64,000 bases of DNA from Acetobacter fabarum (GTDB taxonomy: Bacteria > Pseudomonadota > Alphaproteobacteria > Acetobacterales > Acetobacteraceae): positions 1 to 64,000 of the forward strand of contig NZ_WOTG01000002.1 in NCBI RefSeq assembly GCF_011516925.1, in the 5' to 3' direction. This document shows positions 9,625 to 18,779 of the stretch, one piece after another. The notes beneath the pieces were generated by a model, which saw only the letters and a list, made by a program, of their open reading frames with translations, ran no database searches and was not told where the DNA came from. The translations under genes and the position numbers were made by a program. How positions within the stretch are numbered: the stretch's first letter is position 1; every line of letters starts with the position of its first letter.

Positions 9625-11505
9625 ATGGTGCATTATGTCAATACCAATGGCGTAAGCTGCGCAATTACGGACCATCAGGGTTTTCTGGGGGTGCGCGACG
9701 GCTACCATGTGGCCATGACCGCCCCCGATGGTACGCGCATTTATGCCGGTGTTATTCACCCTGCCATTTTTGGCGGACAAACCAACGGGAATGTCCTTTT
9801 AGGCACGCACGGGTCGTCCCGTGCCGTGCCAGCACCTGCGGGGGGCACATATGTTGTGCCGCCGGGCGTGCACGCCACGTTTGGCATAGGCCCCGCTACC
9901 GGGCACGCTCCGTTGGGGAGTGCATTTTACATAGGTGGTAATGCCCTGCTGGGTGTGGCCCTTGGTGCGCCCGCTGGTTTGCGGGTGTATGTGGTGGGGG
10001 GGTACGCCATGTTTGCCCCCACGGAGCCCAATGCCACACTTGATGGTGTGGAACTGAACATTGCCTATGGGGGTGTGTTCTCCTGCGGGGCTGGGCTGGC
10101 CGATGTGCTGTGCGGGGCCACGGTGCGCTTTGGGGCCGGGGGCGGTACGGTGGTGATCCACGCGGATTATGCACCGTTTGACCTGTCTGGCACTGCAATC
10201 ATGGATTACAACCCCGAACAGGCCATGATCGAGGTCCGCCATAGTGCTCAGCCAGTCGTGACCTGCCGCGTGAGCGCGGACCGCCATTGCCGGAGCATTG
10301 TCCTGTACGGTCAGGGGCAGGAAGAAGTCGGGCGTTTTACCGTGGAACTGGCCCAGGGTGCCGTGCTGGATGCCGGGGAATACCATGTGGCCGATACACG
10401 CTGCCCGCTGCGCATTACGGCGGCAAAAGGCCAGACCCGTACCCGAGCCTGCTTTATTGAGGGCACGGATATCCACACCGCAAATGCTCCCGCAGAGGTA
10501 GAGGCATTGCAGGCCGGTAGCCTTGTAGATGTGTGGAGCAAGGGTGGCATGACAACCCAGCGCTTGTTGTGGGTTGCCCGCGGGCATGTGCAGGTCCGCC
10601 CCGACTGCGCGGAGGAGGAGGCAGGCTACCCCATTCGCGTTTTGCGCCATGCACTGGGGCAGAACCTGCCCGACCGGGACCTGCTGCTTACCCCCCAGCA
10701 TACCGTTTTGCATAACGGGCGCTTTGTGCCCGTACGCCTGCTGGTGAATGGTGGCAGTATTTTTTATGATCACAGTATTACCAGCTATAATTACACCCTT
10801 ATGCAAACAGAAACGCATGCTGTTCTTGTAGCCAATGGCGTACCCACAGAGTTTTATCTGGCGCAGGAGGCAGGGCAGGCAGAGGCATGGGCCGGTGGGG
10901 TCGTGCGTGTGGGCCGTGCGGCCCCCCATGTGTGGGAGAAGGAGGTTCTGCCATCCCCGCAGGTGGAGCGGGCGGCATTGGCAGCCATGTTTGCCCAGTT
11001 GCGCGCACGCGGCCCCAGCGTGCCGGGGTGCAGGCCGTTTGCGGCTGTACCGGAACTGAGCATGGACCCGGACCTGTTTCTGGTCACGGATCGGGGGCAG
11101 CGTATCAGGCTGCTGCGGCGTGAGGGAGACAGGTGCTTTTACATGCTGCCAGTCGGGGTGAAAAAGGTTTTCCTCACCTCGCGCACCACCCAGCCTTCGG
11201 CTGCTCATGGTGCTTATGGGGATGGCAGGCGTACTTTTGGGGTCAAAATAGGGGGCATAACCCTGTTTAGTGGTGGCCGACATGTGCCCCAGATATGCCA
11301 TTTGCGGGCGGAGGGCGCCGCATGGCCCGGCTGGCATGTTATGGAAGCCAACGCAATAAGCCGCTGGACCACAGGTTATGCCGAATTACCGCTCAAGGGG
11401 GTAAAGGAAGGGCTGATCGGGCTGCTGACCATTCAGGTCCATGCGGCGGGGCCATTTGTTGTGCCGCCTCTGGCCGGGGTGGGGGATGGCAGGTTACGGG
11501 CCTGA
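9625..11505 (+). CDS. Hint-domain (Hedgehog/intein-type) protein with N-terminal repeat region
   Basis: A 626-residue protein. Residues 1-275 are rich in Gly, Val and Ala and probably form a beta-helical or repetitive surface domain. A Hint domain of the Hint_2 type follows, beginning at Cys276 (ACFIEGTDI) and including the LLTPQHTVLHNG block with its conserved histidine, then LLVNG and GVPTEFYL. About 200 residues lie after it. Hint domains cleave the chain before their first Cys, as in inteins and Hedgehog proteins; in bacteria they are linked to processing or anchoring of secreted proteins. ATG 9625 is chosen because it follows a very strong purine-rich site (GGAGGGGGG). No classical signal peptide is visible. 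Surface localisation is inferred from the family. Confidence 0.8.
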   Translation: MVHYVNTNGVSCAITDHQGFLGVRDGYHVAMTAPDGTRIYAGVIHPAIFGGQTNGNVLLGTHGSSRAVPAPAGGTYVVPPGVHATFGIGPATGHAPLGSAFYIGGNALLGVALGAPAGLRVYVVGGYAMFAPTEPNATLDGVELNIAYGGVFSCGAGLADVLCGATVRFGAGGGTVVIHADYAPFDLSGTAIMDYNPEQAMIEVRHSAQPVVTCRVSADRHCRSIVLYGQGQEEVGRFTVELAQGAVLDAGEYHVADTRCPLRITAAKGQTRTRACFIEGTDIHTANAPAEVEALQAGSLVDVWSKGGMTTQRLLWVARGHVQVRPDCAEEEAGYPIRVLRHALGQNLPDRDLLLTPQHTVLHNGRFVPVRLLVNGGSIFYDHSITSYNYTLMQTETHAVLVANGVPTEFYLAQEAGQAEAWAGGVVRVGRAAPHVWEKEVLPSPQVERAALAAMFAQLRARGPSVPGCRPFAAVPELSMDPDLFLVTDRGQRIRLLRREGDRCFYMLPVGVKKVFLTSRTTQPSAAHGAYGDGRRTFGVKIGGITLFSGGRHVPQICHLRAEGAAWPGWHVMEANAISRWTTGYAELPLKGVKEGLIGLLTIQVHAAGPFVVPPLAGVGDGRLRA

Positions 11506-11518
11506 ACAAATGAGTTTT

Positions 11519-11557
11519 GCAGGGCGGGGTAGTTTTTTATAACTCCGCCCCCCCTGC
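11519..11557. terminator. Possible bidirectional terminator
   Basis: An imperfect inverted repeat, GCAGGGCGGGGTAGTT against AACTCCGCCCCCCCTGC, lies between the convergent Hint and SDR genes. A T-rich loop replaces the usual terminal T-run, so the call is tentative. Confidence 0.4.
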
Positions 11558-11619
11558 GCTTCCACGCCAGAGGTGGGGTACGCAGGGGGGAAGGCTTTAA
11601 CGGCCCTGATCGTGCGGGA

Positions 11620-12627
11620 TCAGTCTTTGCGGCACTGGCGGATGTGGTTGAATGCCGCACTCAGCCCCATGGCCGCGAGCGCACCAAACAGGCTGGCCCG
11701 CAGACCGGATGAGACAAAAATTGTAAACGGGCTGTTCAGCCTGCGGGCGTTGGCTTCAAACGGGCCTTCGGCGCCGTAAGCGCCGGGTACCGGGTTGTAC
11801 AGGTCATCTGGCTGAATGCCCTCGGCCCAGTCATGGCTCATCTGGGCTTTGTAGCCGTGGCTGGCCAGCCGGGCCTCGCGGCAGCTGCGGCCAGCCAGAC
11901 GCCAAAGGGCGGCAAAGCTGTTGGCCCAACCGATGGAAATGGAGCGGCTGGTAGTAAAGGCCGCGCGGCAAATGGCCTCTGCGGCAACTTCTGGTTCGTA
12001 AACCGGGCCAAAGGGTTTGAGCCGCTTGCCGGTCAGGTTGCGGGTCCAGCCATAATGCGGGGTGTTAATGGCAGGCAGGTCCACCATAACAATGCGGATA
12101 TGGTCTGCATCATGCCGCAGTTCCGTACGCAGGCTGTTGCAAAAGCCGCGCAGGGCCGCGCGGGAGCCGTTCTCTGCTGCCTGTAGGGGCAGGTCACGCA
12201 GTGTGGGGGCCAGATCAAGGTTGATAATTGCCCCCTGTCCCCTGCGCCGCATAACGTTCAGGGCTGCCAGTGTGCCGTTAACGCTGCCAAGATAGGTAAC
12301 TTGCGTGGCCCGTGCGATGTCCTGTGCATTCAGGGCTGCAACCTGGCCAACAACTGTGGCCCCCGCGCAGTTGGCCCAGACAGAAATGGGGCCGAGTTCG
12401 CTTTCAACCCGGTTGGCGGCGTCCTGCACGGCCTGTGCGTCGGCCACGTCCACGCTGATGACAAGGGAGCGGACGGAATGCTGGGCCAGATTCTGTGCCG
12501 TGGCGTCCAGGCGTTCCTTGTCCCGCCCCAGCAGGGCGACATCAAACCCCGCGCGCCCCAGTGCGCGGGCTGCTGCACGGCCAATGCCCGAACCTGCTCC
12601 TGTAATGACCGCAATCTGAGTTGCCAT
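11620..12627 (-). CDS. SDR-fold protein lacking the catalytic Tyr and Lys, with C-terminal membrane segment
   Basis: A 335-residue protein. It has an intact Rossmann nucleotide-binding motif TGAGSGIG (residues 9-16), NCAGA near 86-90 in place of NNAG, and a normal overall SDR layout to about residue 195. At the position of the YxxxK catalytic pair it reads ENGSR (Glu152, Arg156), and the catalytic serine region reads IINLDLA, so all three catalytic residues appear replaced. A roughly 100-residue extension ends in a hydrophobic segment (about 300-325) that could anchor it to the membrane. It might bind NAD(P)(H) without classical oxidoreductase activity. The gene is convergent with the Hint gene and about 150 nt downstream of the YqaA operon on the same strand. 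Confidence 0.75.
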   Translation of the reverse strand: MATQIAVITGAGSGIGRAAARALGRAGFDVALLGRDKERLDATAQNLAQHSVRSLVISVDVADAQAVQDAANRVESELGPISVWANCAGATVVGQVAALNAQDIARATQVTYLGSVNGTLAALNVMRRRGQGAIINLDLAPTLRDLPLQAAENGSRAALRGFCNSLRTELRHDADHIRIVMVDLPAINTPHYGWTRNLTGKRLKPFGPVYEPEVAAEAICRAAFTTSRSISIGWANSFAALWRLAGRSCREARLASHGYKAQMSHDWAEGIQPDDLYNPVPGAYGAEGPFEANARRLNSPFTIFVSSGLRASLFGALAAMGLSAAFNHIRQCRKD

Positions 12628-12778
12628 GCCTGATGTGCCTCCCGCGTTGGTTCTGGTGGTGTGGATGGGGTGTTAAAAACTGGGTCTTTCTACCTGCGCG
12701 AGCAGGGGGTGGAGCGCAAGGCGTGTCAGAGCGCGCCTGCCTTGTGCGCCATAGGGGCCATATGGCCCCGTTAAGGGG

Positions 12779-13357
12779 CTACAGGTAGCGCAGCGCCAAA
12801 AAGCCGCCAAGCAGGGCAAGGGCGAATACGCCCGTAACCAGCGGCAGGCGGGTTTCCAGAAAATCCTGAATGGTTGGGCCAAAGCGGCGCAGCAGGCCCG
12901 CCACCAGCGCAAAACGCGCGCCACGGGTTACAAGGCTCGCGCACATAAAGGGCAGAATGGCAAAATGCGCCATGCCGCTGGCAATGGTCACAAACTTGTA
13001 GGGGATGGGGGTCAGCCCCTTGAACAGAATGATCCATACCCCCCACTGGCGGAATTTTTCCTGCAAGGAGAGCAGTGTGTGTTCGGCATGGTAAAAATGC
13101 ACAATGGGTTTTGCCAGCGTATCCAGCAACAGCGCGCCAATCAGCCAGCCCAGCAGGCCACCGGCCACACTGGCCACGGTGCAGATGGCGGCGTACCGCC
13201 ATGCCTTGTCCTTTTGTGCCAGCACCATGGGGACAAGCAGCGTTTCCGGCGGGAGAGGGAAAAAGCTGGCTTCTGCAAAAGCCAGTGCCGCCAGCCATAA
13301 AGGCGCGTGGGGGCTGGCGGCATGCCGCAGAACGCGGGCGTAGAGTTTATCGAGCAT
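12779..13357 (-). CDS. YqaA/DedA-family (VTT domain) membrane protein
   Basis: A 192-residue integral membrane protein with about five hydrophobic segments. The VTT/SNARE-associated motif is seen as FAEASFFPLPPETLL near the N-terminus, followed by a glycine-rich helix (VAGGLLGWLIG) and FKGLTPIPYKFVTIASG. DedA-family proteins take part in lipid flipping and maintenance of membrane potential; YqaA itself is uncharacterised. It is the third gene of a leftward set with the MATE exporter and a small DUF protein, with a gap of nine bases to the latter. Confidence 0.8.
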   Translation of the reverse strand: MLDKLYARVLRHAASPHAPLWLAALAFAEASFFPLPPETLLVPMVLAQKDKAWRYAAICTVASVAGGLLGWLIGALLLDTLAKPIVHFYHAEHTLLSLQEKFRQWGVWIILFKGLTPIPYKFVTIASGMAHFAILPFMCASLVTRGARFALVAGLLRRFGPTIQDFLETRLPLVTGVFALALLGGFLALRYL

Positions 13358-13366
13358 TCAGGTCCG

Positions 13367-13576
13367 TTACAGTCGTTCTTGGCGCAGCACGGCTTCCGCC
13401 TTGCTGTGGATCAGGTCGTATTCCGCCTGTGTCAGGTTGCCCCGATGCAGCATTTCGCTCGCGCGGGCAAGGGCATCCCTTGCATGGGTGGCGTCTGGTA
13501 TGGGGTAGCGGCGGCCGGGTAGGGCAAAGGCGCTATCGGGCAGGGCATTGCGTTCTTGCGTGGTCAACTTGGACAT
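13367..13576 (-). CDS. Small conserved protein (DUF6582-like)
   Basis: A 69-residue protein starting MSKLTTQERNALPDSAFALP. The block ALPGRRYPIPDATHARDALARA is a motif I recognise from small conserved proteins and phage-derived proteins of the DUF6582 type; its function is unknown. ATG 13576 has AGGAA eight bases upstream, so the longer frame from 13744 is not used. It sits between the MATE gene (22 nt gap) and the YqaA gene (9 nt gap) and is most likely co-transcribed. Confidence 0.65.
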   Translation of the reverse strand: MSKLTTQERNALPDSAFALPGRRYPIPDATHARDALARASEMLHRGNLTQAEYDLIHSKAEAVLRQERL

Positions 13577-13598
13577 GTGCGTATTCCTGTTCCCTCGG

Positions 13599-15062
13599 TT
13601 AAAGGTCGGAGGCACTTTCCACTTCGTCCAGTTCCGCCATGGCGGCTTCTGCACTGGTGGTTGGCACGTCAGAAACTGGCGTGCTCCGCATATCCTGCGC
13701 CGGAGGGTGCGACGTGGGAGACGATGTGAGTGTTTGCGTGACACGGAATGCAGTCAAGACCGCAAATGACCCAAACAGCACTGCACCCATGGCCTGCCCC
13801 ACCTGTACCCCCTGCGGGCCATAATGCGCGCATAGCAGAACAAACGGAATGGTGCCCAACGTTGCCCGCCCCCAGTTGAACGCGGTGGAATACAGGGGGA
13901 AGCCAAGGTTGTTGAATGCGGCATTGGCAACAAACAGCATGCCAACAAACAGGTAACTGCCAATGGTCCATGTGCAGAACAGGTGCAGAAGTGCCGCAGC
14001 ATTCCCCTGTGCATTGTACATGGCAATAATCAGGTCCTGCGCAAAGTAGAGTGCAACCCAGGTCAGCCCTACGCTGAGCACAACCAGCTTAAGTGCGGCT
14101 GTCAGGGTCTGGCGCACACGGTCGGGGCGGCCCGCGCCCACATTCTGGCCCATGATCGGGCCGACCGAGCCAGTCAGCGCAAACACGAGCGAGAACAGTA
14201 CCGGTACCATGCGCTCAATAGAGGCCTGCCCGGCCACGGCTTCCAGCCCAAAGCCGGACATGGCGCGCGTGACGTACACCCCCCCTGCGGGTGTTGCCAG
14301 ATTGGTCAGGATAGCGGGGAGCGATATGCCAGCCACCCGGCGGGTGTCGGGCACAATGCGGCGCAGGCAGGGGCGGGCCAGCATGCTGTGCCGCAGGGCG
14401 CCACGCAGCCCGGCCCCGGCCACCACAATGCGGGAGAAGGTGGTGCTGATGGCAGCCCCCACAAGCCCTTCATGCAGCCCGAAAATAAACAGCGGGTCCA
14501 GCACGGCCGCCACCACGGCCCCCATAAGGGTAATATGCATGGAGCCTTTGGCATCCCCCACCACGCGCATAAGGGCCGAGCAACCCATGCCAACGCAGAT
14601 CAGGGGCAGGGCAACGCTGAGAATACGCAGGTAGGCTGTGGCTTCGGTCAGGGTTTGCCCCTGTGCGCCAAACAGGTGGAGGATGGGGGCGGCCTCCATG
14701 GCCGTGGCAAGGCCCAGAATCCCCGTGACCACGGTCATGACAATCATGGAAGAGGCGGCAAGGCAGCGGGCTTCCTCATGCCGTCCGGCCCCGATCTCAC
14801 GCGCTGTGGCGGCACTTATGCCAATGGTCAGGCCAATGGAAATGGCAATCTGTAGGCCAATAACAGCACTGGCAAAGCCAATGGCCGCGGTCATGGCGGT
14901 GTTGTTGAGGTGACTGATATACACCATGTTGAGCATATCAACCGCAAACACGGCCATAAGCCCGATGGCCCCCGTTCCGGCCATGACCAGCACGTGCCGC
15001 ATGATGCTGCCTGTTGTAAAACAGGCTTTATGGCGGCTGCCGGGCGGGGGTGGCCGGGTCAT
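13599..15062 (-). CDS. MATE-family multidrug efflux transporter
   Basis: A 487-residue protein with about twelve transmembrane helices arranged as two related halves, each with the MATE-type pattern of small residues (for example VDMLNMVYISHLN in helix 1 and a matching stretch near the middle). MATE proteins expel cationic drugs in exchange for H+ or Na+. The C-terminal 50 residues are hydrophilic and Ser/Thr/Glu rich, longer than usual. It is the first gene of the leftward MATE-DUF-YqaA group. An internal ATG at residue 21 (MRHVLVM) is an alternative start. Confidence 0.85.
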   Translation of the reverse strand: MTRPPPPGSRHKACFTTGSIMRHVLVMAGTGAIGLMAVFAVDMLNMVYISHLNNTAMTAAIGFASAVIGLQIAISIGLTIGISAATAREIGAGRHEEARCLAASSMIVMTVVTGILGLATAMEAAPILHLFGAQGQTLTEATAYLRILSVALPLICVGMGCSALMRVVGDAKGSMHITLMGAVVAAVLDPLFIFGLHEGLVGAAISTTFSRIVVAGAGLRGALRHSMLARPCLRRIVPDTRRVAGISLPAILTNLATPAGGVYVTRAMSGFGLEAVAGQASIERMVPVLFSLVFALTGSVGPIMGQNVGAGRPDRVRQTLTAALKLVVLSVGLTWVALYFAQDLIIAMYNAQGNAAALLHLFCTWTIGSYLFVGMLFVANAAFNNLGFPLYSTAFNWGRATLGTIPFVLLCAHYGPQGVQVGQAMGAVLFGSFAVLTAFRVTQTLTSSPTSHPPAQDMRSTPVSDVPTTSAEAAMAELDEVESASDL

Positions 15063-15762
15063 GCTGGCTCCGTTGGGGCTTGCTCGTTGCGTATGGGCAC
15101 GCTCGGGCGGACATTACAGCCGGGCAGTATGTCACGTCCGGGCGGCGCTGCGAATAACCTGTTGGTGGATTAAACCGCATGGCTCGGCTGATTTATGGCG
15201 TGGGGGCGTGAATCCCGTGTGGCCATGCCGGGCGGGGGATGTGCCCATGTGTGCCCGACCCGGCAGTGATGGGCCCATGAGTTACGTTGGATTCTTATGC
15301 GTACTGCGCATGGTAGATATGCAATTAATGCTAAGGGGATATGCCATGCTGGCAAGGGGCCTGCGGCTGCCTGCCGGGGGTATTCTGGAGCGTGAATATC
15401 CGCGCGGAAGAGGCGGAGGTACGGCGTATGTGGCGGTAAACAGCCATTGGCGGGGTGTTGTGCGCCAGACTAGCAAGGGCTGAACCTGCCAGGCGGTGTT
15501 GCCCGTGCGGGCAGTTTGCCCGGAACACAGGCCCGTACCCGGCCCGACCGCAACGCTCCCATTTAGAGAAAAGGGCGGATTTGCGCAAGTTAAGGATCAT
15601 GGACAGGGCGGAGATGCGCGGCTTTTAGGCCACGCCTGCACCCCGGACGCATCAGGCAGGCCGAAGGGTGGATGACAATGGGGCGCGCGGTTGCTAAACC
15701 CCCCTCGCTGCAGTCTTCCTTCCTAATTCGTGTAACAGCTGAGGCCGGGAACCGTCCTTGTC
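15063..15762. other. Long intergenic region upstream of prs
   Basis: About 700 bases between the divergent MATE and prs genes. Open frames here have unlikely composition and no ribosome sites, and I recognise no tRNA or repeat. It presumably carries both promoters; an unseen small RNA or leader cannot be excluded. Confidence 0.4.
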
Positions 15763-16695
15763 ATGAAAATCGTCGCCTGTAATAGCAACCTGCCACTGGC
15801 CCAGGCCGTTGCAGCAGAGCTGAACCTGCCCCTGTGTAACGTAACCGTGCGCCGCTTTGCGGACATGGAAGTGTTTGTTGAAATTCATGAAAACGTGCGC
15901 GGTGAGGATGTTTTTGTCATCCAGAGCACCTGCACGCCCACGAATGACAACCTGATGGAACTGCTGATCATGCTGGACGCCCTGCGTCGCGGGTCGGCCA
16001 AACGTATTACGGCAGTTATTCCGTATTTCGGGTATGCCCGTCAGGACCGCAAATCCGGCCCCCGTACGCCTATCAGCGCCAAGCTGGTTGCCAACCTGCT
16101 GGTGGAAGCCGGGGCCAGCCGTGTGCTGACACTGGACCTGCACGCTATGCAGATTCAGGGCTTTTTTGATATTCCGGTGGACAATCTGTACGCAGCCCCC
16201 CTGTTTGTGCGCGACATTCGCGCCCAGTACGGTGACCGCGACCTTATGATTGTCTCCCCCGATGTGGGTGGGGTGGTGCGTGCGCGCCAGCTTGCCCAGC
16301 GCCTGAACACCGATCTGGCCATTATTGACAAGCGGCGTGAGCGCGCAGGCGTGTCCGAGGTCATGAACGTGATTGGCGACGTCAAGGGGCGTCACTGCCT
16401 GCTGGTAGATGATATTGTGGATAGCGGTGGGTCACTGTGCAACGCAGCCCGCGCCATTGCCCAGCAGGGTGCGGCATCGGTTGGTGCATACGTTACCCAC
16501 GGTGTGCTCACCGGGCAGGCCGTGCCCCGTATTGCCGAGTCCCCGATTGAAATGCTGACCCTGACAGACAGTATTCAGGCAACAGCACCGGTCATGGCGG
16601 CCAGCAATATCCGCCAGATCACCATTTCCGGCCTGCTGGCGCGCGCCATGCGTGCTGTATCGGACGAAAGCTCCGTATCGTCCCTGTTTGACTGA
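15763..16695 (+). CDS. prs: Ribose-phosphate pyrophosphokinase
   Basis: Makes PRPP from ribose 5-phosphate and ATP for nucleotide, His and Trp synthesis. The protein has 310 residues, the usual length. Visible landmarks are the N-terminal fold ([20 protein letters not shown]), the flexible-loop region [23 protein letters not shown] in the middle of the first domain, and the PRPP-binding loop [10 protein letters not shown] from about residue 215. The first domain and the allosteric-site residues look intact. The following phosphatase gene starts seven bases after the stop codon, which suggests co-transcription. Confidence 0.97.
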   Translation: MKIVACNSNLPLAQAVAAELNLPLCNVTVRRFADMEVFVEIHENVRGEDVFVIQSTCTPTNDNLMELLIMLDALRRGSAKRITAVIPYFGYARQDRKSGPRTPISAKLVANLLVEAGASRVLTLDLHAMQIQGFFDIPVDNLYAAPLFVRDIRAQYGDRDLMIVSPDVGGVVRARQLAQRLNTDLAIIDKRRERAGVSEVMNVIGDVKGRHCLLVDDIVDSGGSLCNAARAIAQQGAASVGAYVTHGVLTGQAVPRIAESPIEMLTLTDSIQATAPVMAASNIRQITISGLLARAMRAVSDESSVSSLFD

Positions 16696-16702
16696 AGGTG
16701 CC

Positions 16703-17299
16703 ATGACCGTGCTTCTCCCCCGTCCATACTGGTATCTGCGGCACGGTCAGACGGACTGGAACAGGGCCGGTCTTTCTCAGGGGCGTACGGATGTGCCGCT
16801 GAACGAGACCGGGATTGATCAGGCGGTGGAGGCTGGCAGGCTGATCGAGCAGGCCATACGCGCACAAGGGGCGGGGGCCATTACACGCATTGTGTGTTCC
16901 CCCCTCGAACGTGCCCACCGTACGGCCCAGATTGTGCGGGATGAACTGGTCGCCTACGGCCTGCCACAACTCTCCCTGAGCGTGGATGAGGATCTGGCCG
17001 AGGTCTGCTTTGGCGAGCAGGAAGGCCAGCCGATTGCCGACTGGTATGATGACTGGATAGCCGAGCAGTACACCCCACCGGGGGCGGAACCGTTTGCCGA
17101 GCTTAAAAGCAGGGCTGCCCGTGCGCTTAACCGCGCCACGGCAGCAGATGGGTTACCTCTGGTGGTGGCCCACGGGGCGCTGTTCCGGGCCTTGCGCGCG
17201 GTTATGGCCCTGCCAGCCAATGTACGCCTGCCCAACGCCATTCCGCTCAGTGCGGTGCATGATGCACAGACCGGCTGGAATCTGAGCGAACTCCCCTGA
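16703..17299 (+). CDS. Histidine phosphatase family protein (phosphoglycerate mutase-like)
   Basis: A 198-residue protein of the RHG superfamily. The catalytic motif LRHGQTDWN lies near residues 10-20 with the nucleophilic histidine, followed by CSPLERAHRTAQ (second Arg), the acid/base Glu region FGEQEGQP, and the second histidine in VVAHGALFRALR. Members dephosphorylate sugar phosphates or other small phosphoesters; the substrate cannot be read from sequence. ATG 16703 follows GAAGGTG and starts just after the prs stop. The two are probably one transcript. Confidence 0.85.
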   Translation: MTVLLPRPYWYLRHGQTDWNRAGLSQGRTDVPLNETGIDQAVEAGRLIEQAIRAQGAGAITRIVCSPLERAHRTAQIVRDELVAYGLPQLSLSVDEDLAEVCFGEQEGQPIADWYDDWIAEQYTPPGAEPFAELKSRAARALNRATAADGLPLVVAHGALFRALRAVMALPANVRLPNAIPLSAVHDAQTGWNLSELP

Positions 17300-17438
17300 T
17301 ATTACGCCTCTGACCAGAAGGTTTTTTTGCACCTGTTAACTGCGTTGGGCCAGCGTGCCTGCCCGGTGCGGTACAGTAAGCCGTGCCTGATGTGGGGGCA
17401 TCGTATGCCTGCCACATCAGGTCAGGCGGGTTGGCGGC

Positions 17439-17837
17439 TCATTCCCGAACCGTGGGCGGCTGCGGGAAAAGGGACGGGTCATGGATGGCCCGCAGCCTGA
17501 CGCATTGCGGCAGCATCTTGCGGATCATCTTCATGGTTGCCAGGTCGGAAAGGCCTGTCTGTTCAGAAAACCAGTCCAGTTCTTCTTGCAAAAAGAATCC
17601 CCGCACTTCTGCCTCGGTTGCGGGTGGGCTGTGTGGTGCGCTCTGCCAGCGGCGTATGGTGCTGATCATGCCCATGGCCTGTGCGCGTTTTTCCAGCTTA
17701 CTGGGCAGGTCGGGCCGGGGGACGGGGCCGAGCACTTCGTTCAGTGCGGTCATCAGGCCCGATTTGTCGCCCGTGGCGCCGGTAATAAAATCCCCCACAT
17801 GCGTGATGGCATTGGAGACGGTGTTAAGGAATGTCAT
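17439..17837 (-). CDS. YidB-like protein of unknown function
   Basis: A 132-residue soluble protein. The C-terminal half contains a pattern resembling the YidB family: a segment LQEELDWFSEQTGLS followed by a helix and LPQCV. The N-terminus (MTFLNTVSNAITHVGDFITGATG) is amphipathic. YidB proteins are found widely with no defined role. The start ATG 17837 has a G-rich site upstream. It stands alone between rightward genes. Confidence 0.55.
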   Translation of the reverse strand: MTFLNTVSNAITHVGDFITGATGDKSGLMTALNEVLGPVPRPDLPSKLEKRAQAMGMISTIRRWQSAPHSPPATEAEVRGFFLQEELDWFSEQTGLSDLATMKMIRKMLPQCVRLRAIHDPSLFPQPPTVRE

Positions 17838-18038
17838 GGTAGCCCCCTGTTGTTAAAAAAGGAGATACAGGTGCAACGGACCGCAGGGCGGTGGAGTTGC
17901 AGGGCGGAATATTAAATAAAAAACATCTGGCAGCCCTGTGCGCAGCACTCTGGCAAAGGCCTTGCCCGCTCCCTACATTACGTAGGGTTCACGTGGTTGC
18001 CCCTTTTTGGGGGAAAGCCGCAAAAGCAAGGAAATACC

Positions 18039-18578
18039 ATGTCTGATCTGATCGTGCTGGGCTTTGACCATATTGATGATGCCGCCAAGGTGCTGAGCGA
18101 ATGCCACACCTTGCAGAAGGAATATCTGCTGGACCTGGAAGATGCCGTTGTGGTCACGCGGGATGCCACCGGCAAGCCGCGTTTGCACCAGAGCGTTAAT
18201 CTGGAAAAAGCGGGTGCATCCTGGGGGCTGTTCTCTGGCGGGTTCTGGGGTGCGGTGGTCGGGCTTTTGTGCCTTAACCCACTGGCAGGCTTTGTTATTG
18301 GCAGTGCCGTTGGGGCCGGTGCAGGCGCTCTGGCAGGCAAGATGTCCGATTACGGGATTGATGACGGGTTTATTACCAAACTGAGCGATACCATTCCCCC
18401 CAACACCTCTGCCCTGTTTGTGCTGGTGCGCAAATCCCAGCCGGATAAGGTTCTGGCCGATCTGCAACAGTTCAAGGGCCATGCCCGTATTTTGCAGACG
18501 TCCCTCTCCCCCGAAGCAGAAGCACGGCTCAAGGCGGCTCTGGGCGATGCCTCAGCCCCCGCTCAGCCTGTGGCCTGA
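18039..18578 (+). CDS. DUF1269-family membrane protein
   Basis: A 179-residue protein. A soluble N-terminal domain (MSDLIVLGFDHIDDAAKV) contains the conserved LQKEYLLDLEDAVVV block. A glycine-rich double hydrophobic segment (about residues 65-105, GLFSGGFWGAVVG and VIGSAVGAGAGALAG) precedes a second soluble domain with NTSALFVLVRK. This is the standard DUF1269 layout; members are often stress-induced, with unknown biochemistry. ATG 18039 has AAGGAA at good spacing. A strong hairpin terminator follows. Confidence 0.8.
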   Translation: MSDLIVLGFDHIDDAAKVLSECHTLQKEYLLDLEDAVVVTRDATGKPRLHQSVNLEKAGASWGLFSGGFWGAVVGLLCLNPLAGFVIGSAVGAGAGALAGKMSDYGIDDGFITKLSDTIPPNTSALFVLVRKSQPDKVLADLQQFKGHARILQTSLSPEAEARLKAALGDASAPAQPVA

Positions 18579-18604
18579 ACTCCAGCGTTTTAATCCGGTG
18601 CATG

Positions 18605-18643
18605 CAGGGGGTGGCGGGCATATGCCCGCCACCCCCTGTTTTT
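18605..18643 (+). terminator. Rho-independent terminator
   Basis: A 16-bp perfect inverted repeat CAGGGGGTGGCGGGCA with a very short loop, followed by TTTTT. It lies 27 nt after the DUF1269 gene. Confidence 0.85.
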
Positions 18644-18779
18644 ATGGGTAGGTGTATCGGGCGTGCCGTGTCTGAGTAGAGCGTGCCAGCCCTTACGGTT
18701 TTCTGCGTGGTTGTGCAGGCGGGGCTGGCATAGTAGGGGCACGTCTGCCTTCTTTTCCATTCTGTCGGGTTATGCTGCC

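Noticed and set aside
9799..11337. A 512-codon minus-strand frame over the Hint gene
   Set aside because: Antisense shadow; the plus strand has the recognised Hint motifs and a strong ribosome site.
14926..15483. A 185-codon frame in the region before prs
   Set aside because: Begins antisense within the MATE gene, has no ribosome site and no recognisable segment.
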